Below, one piece after another: positions 1-11,472 of a stretch of 64,000 nucleotides of DNA. A program made the translations under genes and the position numbers. The notes below the pieces were generated by a model. It was not told the origin of the DNA, did not search any database, and saw only the letters and a program-made list of their open reading frames with translations. The DNA is taken from positions 127,569,936-127,633,935 of the forward strand of contig QVOM02000034.1 of the NCBI GenBank assembly GCA_003586115.2. The letters are read 5' to 3'. This DNA comes from Salvator merianae (taxonomy: Eukaryota > Chordata > Lepidosauria > Squamata > Teiidae). Each line of letters opens with the position of its first letter. The stretch's first letter is position 1.

Positions 1-118
1 AATACCCCTTTAAAATGCCACATTTATTTATCATCTGCCTCCAGAGACAGCTTTATGTTCTTAATTCCAAAGTCCTTTTTACTCTCACTTCCCACCTTTC
101 CATTCTGCTCATGACCTT

Positions 119-481
119 GGACCTTTTTGCACTTGTTGCCTAGTGAGTGTCTGCACACTCACTAGGCAAGTGTGTCTGCACCGTGCGGTGGCCCACACAA
201 CTGGGAGCAGACTCCAGCTGCTTCTGATTATGACTAGCTGCAGAGCACTGAATTGTGCTCCACAACTTGACTGGGAGCAGCTAGCCTGCTCCTGGTCAAG
301 TGCATGCACCTGCTTCCAGGTGCTAATGCATGGCCATGTGGCATGCTGCAGCTGCACCTGTGTAATCACACCTACGCATTCCTGAGCAATCAGTGGCACT
401 GCTGCTCACCATGGCAGCAGCCAGATGCTTCCTGGCCACTGTCAAGGCAAAGATCAGGAGCAGTACACCAGCATTCACAGT
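119..481 (+). mobile_element. MITE family A, left part (copy 1)
   Basis: Non-coding DNA element related to copies near 30.9, 32.4, 35.6, 37.7 and 57.8 kb. It opens with the terminal 16-mer GGACCTTTTTGCACTT. A hairpin follows at about 135-175, whose arms read cctagtgagtg and cactcactagg. The interior contains the family phrases actgggagcag and caccatggcagcag. The right end is missing: sequence similarity stops where the family B element at 482 begins. Short open frames across it are not conserved between copies and are not treated as genes. Confidence 0.7.
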
Positions 482-661
482 GGCCCTTTCTGCACTTGGT
501 CTTACTGTGGATTATATCCCAGAATAGGGACCTGCTATGCACATGCTAGTGCAAACTATGAAAGGTCTTCCCCAGGGTCTACCATAGTCTGCGCTAGCAT
601 GCAGATGGCAGGTCCCTATTCTGAGATATAATCTGAAATAAGTCCAAGTGCAGAAAGGACC
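482..661. mobile_element. Foldback MITE family B, 180 bp
   Basis: The whole element is an imperfect inverted repeat with arms of about 85 bp, beginning GGCCCTTTCTGCACTT and ending in its near reverse complement. It has the same length as the copy at 31,332-31,511. Flanks are AGT (479-481) and AAT (662-664), a 3-bp target duplication with one mismatch. It sits at the right edge of a family A copy. There is no coding capacity, so it must be mobilised in trans. Confidence 0.8.
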
Positions 662-1859
662 AATGTTATCTGAGTTATCCCACTCTGAAAATTGATGGAA
701 AATGGACTTTTAAACCTTAGGCATAGTTTTAAAACCATTTAAAACAGTCATTGATTATTAAAAGCAACATTAAAAATTTCAGTGAAGCCTTCGTCTTAAT
801 GAGTTAGCTTGCATACTCTGGTGAAAATAAGCCTAAGTTAATGCAGTTGTATTAAAAATATATATTTCTGAGGTAATTTTCTTCCAATCTTCCTTCCTTT
901 TCCTCTTGCCCTCTCATATCAAAGTTAAAACTGTTCCTTCTCTGGCCACTTTCCCTTCCTTTCCACCCCATCTCAATTTCAGAACATCTTTTTTTCCTCA
1001 AGTGAAAGTTACAATAAGCTTAGTACATGACAAAAATATAATAATCCATGAGAACCCTGCTTCCAAAGTTTTATTGTTATGATCGAGAGAACAACCTCCA
1101 TCCTCTCATTTGCTTTTATTCTTCCATATGCAGATAAGCTTATAACAATTTCAATAAAAAGATCTATTGCAGAACAAAATCATAAGCCTTAAACTTTAGG
1201 AGGGGGAAATGACTAAAAATGTGGCAGACTGCTGAAGAAGTTCATCACAGAGAAAACCATTTTGTGAAGCGTATCCAAGACAGTGTGGTATACAGCTGTT
1301 CATAAAATGGTTCATTTTGTCAATTTTAGATACATGTTCGAAATTTGCATAGCAATTCCCAAATAAAGGCAGTTGACACAACTGTGGAGAAAACACAGAT
1401 CTGTCTAATTATAGTAAAGTTCTTGAAAAGTTGTGGAATTTAAACAACTGTGGGATTTCATGGAACAGCAGCTCCGCAACTCATGACCTCTCTTTGCAAC
1501 ACCTATTCAATTTTCCATGTTCTCTTTAGTTTCCGTTCGCCTTCATATGGAAGCAATAACGCTTCCTTTTCTCGAGTCTGCCAAAAATGCTGTCATTTTG
1601 TTCGCTAAGCCTCATCAGTGAAGAAAAGAAGCAGACAAGACTGCTACTTTTGGAAGAAGCTCCACAATATACATTAATATATATTTTTGAACCAAAATGT
1701 GGATCTGTATGCAGTCGGCAAAATTTGTGCAATTCTGGTACAACTCTTGAGGGATGTCCACAATATGTTTCCCAGGAATGTGCCAAGGTTCTTCTAATTC
1801 TCCAAAGTTGTGAAGTCACACTGACAGTGAAACGGATGCAAAGCATTCCCCTGTACGAT
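662..1859. other. No recognisable gene or repeat
   Basis: AT-rich sequence. I see no long open frame, tRNA-like box, TIR pair or simple repeat of note. Confidence 0.5.
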
Positions 1860-2018
1860 TCCTTGTGTTCATCAAATCTGCAATGGCACAAATCACTTTC
1901 AAGGATTGATATGATTTTAATATCTAAGACAATTGCAAATCTGGTAACGGAAGTGGACATTTTGCCCAAAACATTTGCGGACCACAACCCAGTAAAAGTA
2001 GTGATAGGATGCTGTTAG
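1860..2018 (+). pseudogene. L1-type LINE endonuclease fragment
   Basis: The plus-strand frame ending at 2018 contains SRIDMILISK followed by LPKTFADHNPV. This matches the C-terminal part of the APE-like endonuclease domain of L1 ORF2, where the SRID motif and the catalytic SDH-type motif (here ADHNP) occur in this order and spacing. The frame is open from 1587, but the upstream 90 residues do not look clearly L1-like. No reverse transcriptase follows, so this is a 5' and 3' truncated relic. A long antisense frame over the same bases is a shadow. Confidence 0.6.
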
Positions 2019-3394
2019 ATTTTGCTGGGACATCTGTTTTGTGACAAATCAACATGCACCCCACTTGTGTTTGCAATGCACAGTTCCTTTAGGCATGCAC
2101 ACTATATCAAACACATCATTCATGTATCTGCTTACATTTACAAAGATGCTGGCAAGACTAATTCCCAAGAATCTCATTCCCCAATATCCCATCATATTTC
2201 AAAATAACTAAGAAAGGGATCCTGTACTGGGACTGCTTGACTTGATATCCTCCAAAAGTTCTAGACTACAACTTTAACCAGTCACACCTGAAAATAATAC
2301 TGCTGTGGTCCCAAAACTTCATCATCTAAAACTTCTGCAGAGCATCGGATGGGGGACGACTGGCAAGCAACCAAGCAAGAACTGCAGAACATCTCTCTTA
2401 CAGTTAACATCTGTTTAACTTTAAAGATGAAAGATAATCTGAGTTTATTTTCCATAGCTCTTCCAAAACCTCAAAAATTTGTTCACTAACAGAACTGTGT
2501 TTTGCAGTTTCCCACCTGAAGTTATATTTGGAGAAAGTAAACACAGGTGAAAGGAACTAGTTGGTAGTTTCTTTAAGTCTGGTAATGGGCAACAAGCACT
2601 CATTATTATTATTTTTTTAAAGACCTCCATCAAAGATCTTCCAGTGTTAGAGTTTGAGGACAGTTGGAAAATTGAATCTCCAGACCAATGATGCCCATCC
2701 CCTCACAAAGAACCTTGTAATTTTGCACATGTATGAGAATTGTATTTACTCAGTGACGAAAGGATAGAAAAAAATACTTTTCATGCTACCATGAAGACAT
2801 TGTTCCATTAATCCACCACTGACAGAGGCTATCTCATGTTACAGAGGTCTGCAACAGTCCAGAACAGTCGATCCACCCCAAGGTGGGACAGGTTGTCACT
2901 GAGCTGTTTTATGGCTGCCAGTACTATGGACAGCCTAGCCCAGTTTGCATGTTTCCACCCTTCAAGGTTTCCGGCTGGGGCTTTCTTGACTGCGTGTGCA
3001 GAAATGGAGCATTTATGGTGCCACTTCCAAGCACCCAGCCAAAAAGGACAGGGGTAGTATTCCAGACCAACGAGGCATGCTGTCCACATGCTTCCTGTGA
3101 CCCACATACCAAATTAGTCCACCTATAGACTACTTCATAAAGGTCCACTATTCCATGGTCTGGTCCAATGCGGACAGGTCAGTCTGTTGGAGGGCACGGC
3201 CTCAACTATACCATTCCAGCATGCAGACCATTCATTCTGTAGGTTGCGCTAAACTAGGACTATGTGAAAAGGGCCATGCTGAAGTTCTAGTATTAACCCC
3301 AAAATATTGTCAGTCCTGCATCAAAAACTGAAGCTGAAAATCAAGAGACAGTACAGCAATCCAGACTTAGGAATCCCTGGATTCAAATTGTTAT
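2019..3394. other. Unassigned stretch with one orphan MITE end
   Basis: Mostly featureless. At 3260-3275 the sequence reads as a right-hand terminus of the shared MITE pattern; its reverse complement is GGCCCTTTTCACATAG. No matching left end was found. Confidence 0.35.
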
Positions 3395-3530
3395 TCAGCC
3401 ATGGATAAGCAAAGGGTGACCCTAGGCTGATCATCACCTTTTAGCCTAAACCACCTCACAGGGTTACTCTGAGCATAGAATGATGGAAGAAGAATAACGT
3501 ACACTGTCTTCAAATCTTCATGAGACAGAG
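3395..3530 (+). repeat. tRNA-SINE body fragment
   Basis: The phrases gggtgaccctaggctgatc and cacctcacagggtta, followed by a tail like aacgtacactgtcttcaaat, match the conserved body of common reptile tRNA-derived SINEs. No head with A and B boxes is preserved. Confidence 0.45.
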
Positions 3531-5134
3531 CAAGTATAAAAGACCATAAAGAACAGCCTCAAATGATAAAAAAGAATGACCTAAAATCTTCCTAAATAGA
3601 ACTGGCACTCAGTAATTACCATTTTTGAACTAATGTTTGCACCTCTAAATCATACTGCTAAGATAGAGCATGGCATTCTTAAAACAGATTGGATGCAAGC
3701 AGTTCTTTGTGGTTTAATAAGAAAGCAGGAATTGTAGATTTTCCTAAAAATAAAATATAACCTTAAATCAATATGAACAAAGCCCTTGACTCAGCAGCTT
3801 TCCCCCTTTAAAGTATAAGGCCTTCTAAAAATAAACATTTGCAGTAAAAAGACAGTGTGTACAAATACCTTTTCACACTAAAAGCATTCATTCACGATAA
3901 TGTATCAGCAGGGTCATTCACAGTACACACAATAATCTACAGTCCAACAGAGTCAAATCCAGAACGCCATAGAATCAATCATACTTCATGCCTGGAAAAT
4001 GGGATACAGGTTTGATTCCTAGCACCTCCCTAGAAGGCAGCAATGGAAACAACCACTTCTGTGACTGAAAACTGAATAGAGCTGTCCTTGTTGATTTCAA
4101 CTCAACAGTACCAAACAAATTCAACCGTGCGTAATGAATGCACCAGCTGTATCAGCCCTGCTAGGCTCAAAACCAATGCTTATACCTTGAAAGCACCCTA
4201 ACCTGATTCTACCAAAGTGTGTATCTTCCAGCTGCTGGTTAGGGTGTGGATATCTTTCAATGTTGAGAGAAAAGGGACTTACCTATCATTTTTCCTAATT
4301 AGTCATTATGCAAAGGCACTAAAAGCTTGCCCATCCTAAGGCCTCATGCAACTAACACCACCCTGCAAGCCACAGAACCTCCTGCTTAGGTTACAAAATG
4401 GTGCTGTGTGAGTATTTCCCACAATCTTTATGAAGGTGCTAGAACAGCAACAAATACAGACGGCAGTAGATCAGTCCTGGAGAGAAAGATGCACTGAACA
4501 GAATCCGAAGTATACTGATATTCAAGCAATTCATTTACAGCAGAACCTTTTAAGGATTTCATGTTCTTTGAGATGTTCTGAGCAAGTAGCATGGAGCTTT
4601 AAATCACATGAGTTAAATGACCAAGAGTAAACAAGAGTATGCAGCCTTGCTTTAAAAAGAAAGGATCACACCATCCCCCTAAACCATGCTTGCTGATATT
4701 AGGAACAAGTAGGCTTGTAGCAAAATAATTCAGATTGGAACGCTCCCATTTACTGCCCTCACTACAGAATCTTGTTCCTTTCACTGCATATTAATCTTCT
4801 ATTTTGCATTCCTTATGAAAATCCCCCTCCCTCCTTTCCATTTCATCCAATATGTATCATAGTCGTGATATTTTGCATCTTTCCAACACATTCAACCTAT
4901 TAGCATAGCTTGTTTTTTCTTTCTCCTCTCTACCAACCACTCTTATTCATGAGAGCTTTACAGCTCTCACGGACCTTGGAATTCCACTGAGCATCATAGG
5001 GATGTTGTTAGGAGTCAATGTCCTGAGAACTGAGTTCATCATTAGCCCATATACATCAGGGCTATCAGATTCTGTTGGCAAGCGTACATCCATAAATGGG
5101 ATATCTGACGTTGCTTCACCTCCTCATTTTATTT
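3531..5134. other. Unassigned; one weak SINE-like patch
   Basis: Around 3990-4075 a B-box-like caggtttgattcctagca is followed by text resembling a degraded tRNA-SINE. The rest of this stretch shows nothing I can name. Confidence 0.35.
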
Positions 5135-6165
5135 ATTTATTTGTATTTTTCATCCTCCCCTATACCCAAAAGTTACAGCAATAAAAAATTAAGATCAATA
5201 TACTAAAAATAATAACAGTGCCTAAAAATGGGGAGGAAAAGCTGTTCATCAACCAAAAGCCAGTGAAAATAGCTGTGTCTTCACTGATCTCCTTAAGATA
5301 TAAAGTGAAGGTGTCCAGCATACCTCAGGGCGGACACTATTCCATAGTCTGGGGGTTATCACTGATAAGACTCTATTCCAGGTCTCCATCCCTCTAACTA
5401 CTGAAGGCTGTGGTAGAACCAGGAGGGTCTTCCCGGCAGGCCTTTAGGCATGGGCAGGTCAATATGAGAGTAGGTATTCCTTCAGAGAGTTGGGGTCCAA
5501 GCCATTTAGGGCCTTATACGTTAAGGTTAACACCTTGAATTGGATTTGGTAGTGAATTGGCAGCCAGTGCACCTCTTTTAAGACCAGTGTAATATGCATT
5601 CAGCCAGACCTTCCAATCAGCAGTCAAGCTGCTGCGTTGTGGTGTGGGGTTTTTTCTTTTTAGAATTTTTTTTATTGTTATTACATTTCAAACGTATAAA
5701 ATTACATTCTGCATTAAACATTCTTATACCAATATTGTTATCGACTTCCTCCTTCACTGACAGTTTCTTCTATGTTTAAGCTGCTGCACTGTGCACCAGC
5801 TGCAGCTTCTGAACCATCTTCAAGGATAGCCTCATGTAGAGCACATTGCAATAGTCCAATCTAGAAATTACCAGAGCATGGATTACTGCAGGCAGATCAT
5901 CACTGCCAAGAAGGGGCTGTAGCTAGCAAACCAGCCACAGCTGGAAGTAGGTGCTCCTGGTCACCACCTCCACCTGAGCTTCCAGCTTCAGTGCAGAGTC
6001 CAAGAGCACCCCAGATTTTCCACCTGTTCCTTCCAGGGCTTCACAAGATCATTGAGGACAAGATGACTTCCACCTTCATGGACTCAAGACCCTGTGACAC
6101 AGACCTGGATTCAGCTTTAATTTATTGGCCCCCATCCAGCCCATTATTGCCTCCAGACCCATGTC
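5135..6165 (-). pseudogene. L2-clade LINE ORF2 C-terminus and 3' part
   Basis: Read on the minus strand this is the C-terminal part of an L2-type reverse transcriptase protein and its 3' region. Near 6100-6160 the minus frame gives the recognisable AIMGWMGANKLKLNP, which in intact L2 lies just after the reverse transcriptase catalytic core. Further left the text corresponds to the usual segment coding for 'LDYCNALY...KLQLVQ', now frame-shifted, and then the 3' region near 5310-5560. The copy is split by a 136-bp retroposed insertion at 5642-5777. It is a dead, degraded element. Confidence 0.75.
5642..5777 (-). mobile_element. Short retroposed LINE/SINE tail inserted in L2
   Basis: An insertion beginning with T-runs on the plus strand (a poly-A tail on the minus strand) interrupts the L2 relic. 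It is flanked by 16-bp direct repeats, aagctgctgcgttgtg (5626-5641) and aagctgctgcactgtg (5778-5793), with two mismatches, as expected for a target-site duplication. The L2 sequence reads through once the insert and one repeat are removed. The source element is not certain; an L1-type 3' end is my preference. Confidence 0.65.
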
Positions 6166-7306
6166 AAACATTTTCAGCCACCTCTCCTGATTCTGAGGAA
6201 AGATGGCACTACAAGAAGCAGTGGTGAAAACTAAAAATCTGTGATCTCTTTTTGAAACTCCAGATGAATCCAGCATTTACATTTACAGATATCTGACGAA
6301 AATTCAGTCCTTCAACCAGGCTTCCTATATTCTCTCAGCCTACTAAACCATCTCAGTTTTGAGAATGGATGGTTAACATGTCTAATTATGAGAAATTTTA
6401 ATGCTGCTTTATTATCCTGTTAACTGCACTTCAAGAATTTTGTTCTGAATGAAATTTATCAATATATTAAAAAGACACATTTACTGGTGGCTTACAACTT
6501 GTTCACAAATAACTACAAGCTTGATTACAAGTAATTTCTGTTAAACAACAGTTGGTTGTGTTTTGTTTCAGACTATTTATGGACCAACAATTGTAGTCAC
6601 TGTATTATTATTAGACACTCCATATAAATGGTTTATTTATGATAGGGATCTTTTATTTACCAGTTTCACTCTTCCAAAGAAGAAAAATGCAGCAGAAAAT
6701 CCCATCCCAGTCAGGTAATATATACATATTTAAAAAGCCCTAGGCTCATCCCTGTAACAGAAGTCATTAGACTTGCAAAACAGCCACCCACCTGGCTGCT
6801 GATAACAAAAAGAAAATGATCCCAGAACTACTATATTCATCAACTTTGATGAAGAGTGGAAAAGCCATTTTTTCTTTTAGGGCTCTAGTGTAACCAAGGA
6901 GACTAATAATAGGCATATATATGATAGAAAGACAGGGGATATTATTATGCTATGAAAGGCTAATGATTTTCATAAACGACAGCAAAATCTTTGGCTGTAA
7001 TTATTCCTAATTTGTTTGCCTAAACAAACCTAAACTGCAATGCATTACCATTTTTGAAAAACAATTATGGACTCCTGTTTACTTAAGGCCTATCATTTTT
7101 CCCAGGCTTTCCTTGTATTCATGGATGGATGCTAGGTATGTCTTTCCTATCCACCATTCTCAATATTATTTTTCATATTTTTAAACCTTATTTTATATTA
7201 TTTTGTAATATACTTAACCAAAGTTTTATAAGAAGTGATACATAAATGTTTTAAATAAATACTCAAAAAGAATAGTAGATAGAAACACGTGCACAACACA
7301 GATATA
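6166..7306. other. No recognisable feature
   Basis: AT-rich unique-looking sequence without long frames or visible repeats. Confidence 0.45.
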
Positions 7307-7382
<76 letters not shown>

Positions 7383-7431
7383 AAGAAGAAGAAGAAGAAG
7401 AAGAAGCAGCAGCAGCAGCAGCAGCAGCAGC
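7307..7431. repeat. Compound (TAA)n-(AAG)n-(CAG)n microsatellite
   Basis: About 16 units of TAA run into about 17 units of AAG and then about 9 units of CAG without interruption. Neighbouring blocks differ by single-base changes, so the array probably grew by successive conversion of units. Translating it gives poly-Ser/Tyr/Ala runs that are artefacts. Confidence 0.95.
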
Positions 7432-7529
7432 ATATAATATCTCCCACTCAGTCCTTCGTTTTTGGTACAATGTATCTTGTGTACATGAGGTATGAGTACA
7501 TCCTAACTTCAAAGTTTGAAAATAAAATC

Positions 7530-8798
7530 CCTAAATGCTTAGGCAACCAATTATCTAGACTCATTCCAAACTGTTTCAGACCCCGTTATGGCACTGAAAC
7601 CACCTTGGTTGTCCTGACTGATGACCTTCTCTGGGAGAAAGACAGGGAGAATTTCACCCTGTTGGTTCTTCTAGATCTCCTGGTAGCTTTTGATACCATT
7701 AACAATGGCATCCTTCTGGAAAGACTACAGAGTTTGGAAGTTGGAAGCATTGCATTGCAATGGTTCCACTCCTGTATTCAAGGAGTGGCTGTGGGAGATT
7801 CTTGTTCAATGTGATGTTCTTCAGAGATTGATCTTATCTCCTATGCTCTTTAACATCTATATGAAGGCACTGGGAGATGTCATCAGGAGTTTTGGGGTAA
7901 GGAGTCATCGATGTGCAAATCACGCCCAGCTCTATCTCTCCATGTGATTTAAATCAGGAGAGGCAGCTGAAGTGCTTAAAAGGTACTTGGAGGCAGTAAT
8001 GGGCTGAATGGAGGCCAATAAAATGAAACTGAATCCAGACATGATGATGTGCTCTGTGTTACAAGGTATCATGTTCATGAAGTGGGGATGTAACATCCTG
8101 GAAGGGACAGATGCATAATCTGGGAGTGCTACTGGACTCTGCATTAACATTTGAAACTCAGGTGCAAGTGATGGCCAGGAGCACCTACTCTGGTATCTTC
8201 CAAATTGGACTATTGTAATGCAATCTGCATGGGAACTGCCCTTCAAGATGGTTCAGAAACTGCAGCTGGCGCAAAAACGAGAGAGTGACACTGCTAAGTA
8301 GCACTGCTGGCTGGACACACATCATGCTGTTCCTGCCTATCTGCTACCAAGCCCAATTCAAGGTCTTAACATTAATCTACAAAACACTGAACTGCTTAGG
8401 CCCCAAATATTTAAAGGAGTGCCTTTTCCTGTATAGAGCTGCCTATGCCATAAGATCTGCTGGTGAGGCCCTCCTGGCTGTGACACACCCTTCAGCAGTT
8501 AAGAGGGTGGGGACACAAAGGAGGGCTCTGTTGGTGACAGCTCCTAGACTGTGGAATAACTTCTCCTCTGAGATGTATCAGGCACCCTCATTATGTGTAT
8601 TTAGATGTCTGGTGAAGATGCAGTTCTTTTCCCTGGCCGTTGGCTGAGGGAACAGCATCTCCTCCCCACACAGGTACTGTTATTGTTTTAACCTATCTAT
8701 TTTATCTGCATTTTAACTGTATTTTTCCTGTACAGATTTTACTGTGACTGCCCTGAGACCTTCAGGTATAGTGCAGGATAGAAATATAAATAAATTAT
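7530..8798 (+). pseudogene. L2-clade LINE, reverse transcriptase to 3' end
   Basis: This plus-strand relic covers the reverse transcriptase core to the 3' terminus. Recognisable blocks are FRPRYGTETTLVVLTDDL (about 7575-7630), DLLVAFDTINNGILLERL (about 7670-7730), SPMLFNIYMKALGDVIRSF (about 7840-7895) and the degraded catalytic FADD box, here CANHAQLYL (about 7915-7940). The C-terminal 'PRLWNNFSSEMYQAPSLCVFR' block follows near 8545-8610. The 3' tail resembles that at 14.4 kb and ends in gaaatataaataaat. Frameshifts and stops break the protein into three frames, so it is inactive. Confidence 0.85.
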
Positions 8799-9612
8799 TG
8801 CACTCCTTGTGAGACAGGTCCTGCAGTTTGGTGCTCTGCCAACTATTCCAGTCAGCACTGTGTGCCAATCAGTGGCTGCAATAAGAAACCCAACAAATAT
8901 TTCAAAGAATTTTTTCATCAAAACAATTCCAGAGAAGCAGTAGGAAGAAAACAGGCTTCATCTGATCTATTTAAATTACCTCTGTTGCATAGGAAGATAG
9001 AAATTTCACTTAATTTCAGGGATCAAGCACACTCATACTTAGTTATCTCTCTGGGTTTGAAAATAATAATCATAATAGTTATTTTTTATTATTATTATTA
9101 CTCATGCAACAACCTCAGAGCAGCTTATAAATTTAGATAGAAAAGTAATATCTAATATAAACAACAATTCTTAAAAACAAAATAAGGTTAACTAGCCCAC
9201 TGCCAATATTATTAGTCATTAGATGACACACTCACAGGCTGAATGAACAAGGAATTTCTTGGAACCCATTCTTACCTATCAAAAACAATATAAGCTTGAT
9301 TCAGAGTTAGTAAGAGTAATTTGAGTTAAAATAAGGAAGTAACTATGACCTGTATGTGAGGTAATCAATCTGGGATGGGGGCAAAGATGTAAAAAGCTGT
9401 ACTGTAGTAGGAAACTTTGAATAAAGTCCTGCTTAGAAATGTTACTGTTTCAATGAAAATTATAGTAGATCAGCTCTCAGTGGCGCTGAGGGGCAAAAAA
9501 AATAATCCCTTACATACAGTAGCACAGGGATTACTTCACGCACTTTCCAGCGTCTGTCTGGGATACTTCACCTCACACCAAAACGGCCCAGGAGCCAGCA
9601 CAGAATGGGGAG
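8799..9612. other. Mostly unassigned; antisense LINE/SINE tail at about 9060-9135
   Basis: Between 9060 and 9135 a run of tta/att units followed by cagagcagcttataaa resembles, on the minus strand, the common L2/SINE 3' tail. I see nothing else. Confidence 0.4.
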
Positions 9613-9913
9613 GAAAGAAGAAGAAGAAGAAGAAGAACGGTTTTTATACCCCGCTTTTCTCAGCCAAAGCTGACTCAAAGCGGCTTACAAGGTTATTTTT
9701 CGCCCAAAGGCTTACATCTGTCTATCTTCTGCATCACACAATGTGATGCTCCCTATTTATCTACTTGCAGTTACTTGCTTTCGAACAGCTAGGTTGGCTG
9801 GAGCTAGAGGCCAGTAGAGGGCGCGCATCCCCTCTACACGGCAGACAGGGGCCTTGAACTCCGATCCTCCTATTGAAAGATCGGTGCCTTAGCCTTCTGC
9901 GCCACCGTGCCTC
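9613..9913 (-). mobile_element. Full-length tRNA-derived SINE
   Basis: On the minus strand the element starts at 9913 with gaggcacggtggcgcagaag, giving a pol III A box (about 9904-9886). A B box follows, ggagttcaaggcc (9862-9850). The body runs to a tail containing gagtcagctttggctgag and then a (TTC)n 3' end (9637-9613). This head-body-tail order is that of a complete tRNA-SINE using a LINE-like 3' end. Clear target duplications were not resolved. Confidence 0.75.
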
Positions 9914-10399
9914 CAGGAACCAGGAAGGGAAGCAGGAAGGGAAGACAGCCAGCGACCAAATGTAAAATGACTTTCTTTTTAAATAGACAAAGAGCATCAA
10001 GCAATTGTAAAATGTAATGTCATTTATGCAGTAGCCCCTCATTGTTCACACTTTTAATTACTGCAAGTTTGAAATAGTGTATTTGGGTAGAGAGCATCAC
10101 AGTGCTTCCTGATGCTTTATGAGTGAAAAATTCACAAAACCAGCACCTTGTCACAGTTTTTTTTTTTTTTTTTCCAGCAAGCCAGGGAGAACCTGTCACT
10201 TTCTGACCCTCTTGTTACTCAAGAGTTTTCATATCTGTGGGACTTCCTTGGAATGGAACTCTCAAAAACAGTAAGAGTGAACTGTACTCGATCTGCAACG
10301 CTACGTTATTGAAGTGTTTTTTAATATACATGTAATTTATTTCAAATTAATCAATTTTATGATTTAAAAGATAAGTTTTCATAGTTCTGGTGTGCATGT
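9914..10399. other. Unassigned; poly-T at about 10158
   Basis: Unique-looking sequence with an 18-base T run near 10158-10175. No gene or element identified. Confidence 0.4.
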
Positions 10400-10530
10400 T
10401 GTGCCAATAATGGAGAAGGGCTTTAGCTTTACTCACAAAAGACCCCAGGTTTGATTCCTGGCAAATCAAAAGAAGAGCTGGGAAAGTTTCTTGTCTGAAT
10501 CTCTGGATGGACTCAATTAGGCAAAGTGAA
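10400..10530 (+). repeat. Degraded tRNA-SINE fragment
   Basis: A B-box-like caggtttgattcctggca (about 10447-10464) is followed by agagctgggaaagtttcttg and gtctgaatctctggatg. These follow in the order typical of reptile tRNA-SINEs. The A box half is not convincing. Confidence 0.5.
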
Positions 10531-10784
10531 GGAGTTTCTAAGGTTCCTAAGCTAACAATATGTCATCGCCGTTTCAAACTTCATTACATACTGAGAAAAT
10601 TACAAAATGAAACCTCGAGCAGAGCAAACTACTGTGTCAACCTCAATGGTTCAGCTTTAACAGGCAAGAAGAATAGTCAAATAGAATACAAAGATTCTAT
10701 TCACTGTTTTTCTCTCTATAGCTCAAGTCCATGATTATCTTCTGGCTGACACATATTCCATATTGATGAATTATCAGCAACTTG

Positions 10785-11472
10785 GGCTGTGATCATACTG
10801 GGAATTTTTAAAACCACCTGAATAAAATGAGCAAACAATTCCTAGGTGCACAGAAAAAAAGCCTTCCAAACACAGCTATACAGATAGATGATTCAAAACT
10901 CACCCAAAGTGCAGCCTATTCACTTCAACAGGCAACCTACCATGACTGCAGGTGGTGCTGCTCACTGATTGGCCACTGGATAGGAAATTTCGCCTCTTTG
11001 CTGAAGTAGTTTCCAACTCCTTAACTGTCAGATTTTTGTTTGCAATTGCAAATAAAATAGTTTTTAACTCAAGTCTCTCTCTCTCTCTCCTCATTTTGCA
11101 TTTTTATATGAAGTCTACACTCTTGTTAAGTACATTTCTAAGGAAGGCAAGATAGGAGTAATATTTTAAGATTCAGGTTCGTTTTATCTGCTTAATGATT
11201 GAGTTCAAAAGTAAACTCTGGCTGCCAGCAAGATTTCGCTGGTGCCCCTCCCTGATTGTCCAATGGGTTCCTTCTCCAAGCAAAGGCTATGACTGGCGGA
11301 GGCGCTCCTTGCTCAGAGTAAGGTGACTCAAGAGTTGTTTTCTGCCAGCTGTTGAAGGGGCGAATAATTACTGGCTTGGAGGCAGGGTAAAGTGAATGTT
11401 TTTATTTCCAGTTTGGCTCCCCAGGGTCAAATTTGCCCAGAAGGTGTCTGAAATAGCTAGTCTGAACACCCC
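10785..11472. mobile_element. DNA element family D, 688 bp (single-unit copy)
   Basis: The ends read ggctgtgatcatactggg and, in reverse complement on the right, ggggtgttcagactagc. It is flanked by TTG (10782-10784 and 11473-11475), a 3-bp target duplication. The body aligns along its length with the element at 38,374-39,245, including the shared phrases ctcactgattggccactgg, ttccaactccttaactg and cagctgttgaagg. Unlike that copy it has only one of the internal tct-rich units. No transposase frame is present. Confidence 0.75.

Noticed and set aside
1526..1987. 153-codon minus-strand frame
   Set aside because: Antisense shadow of the L1 endonuclease fragment; no independent similarity.
7198..7512. 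Frames with long Ser/Tyr/Ala or Cys/Phe/Leu runs
   Set aside because: Translation of the compound trinucleotide microsatellite.
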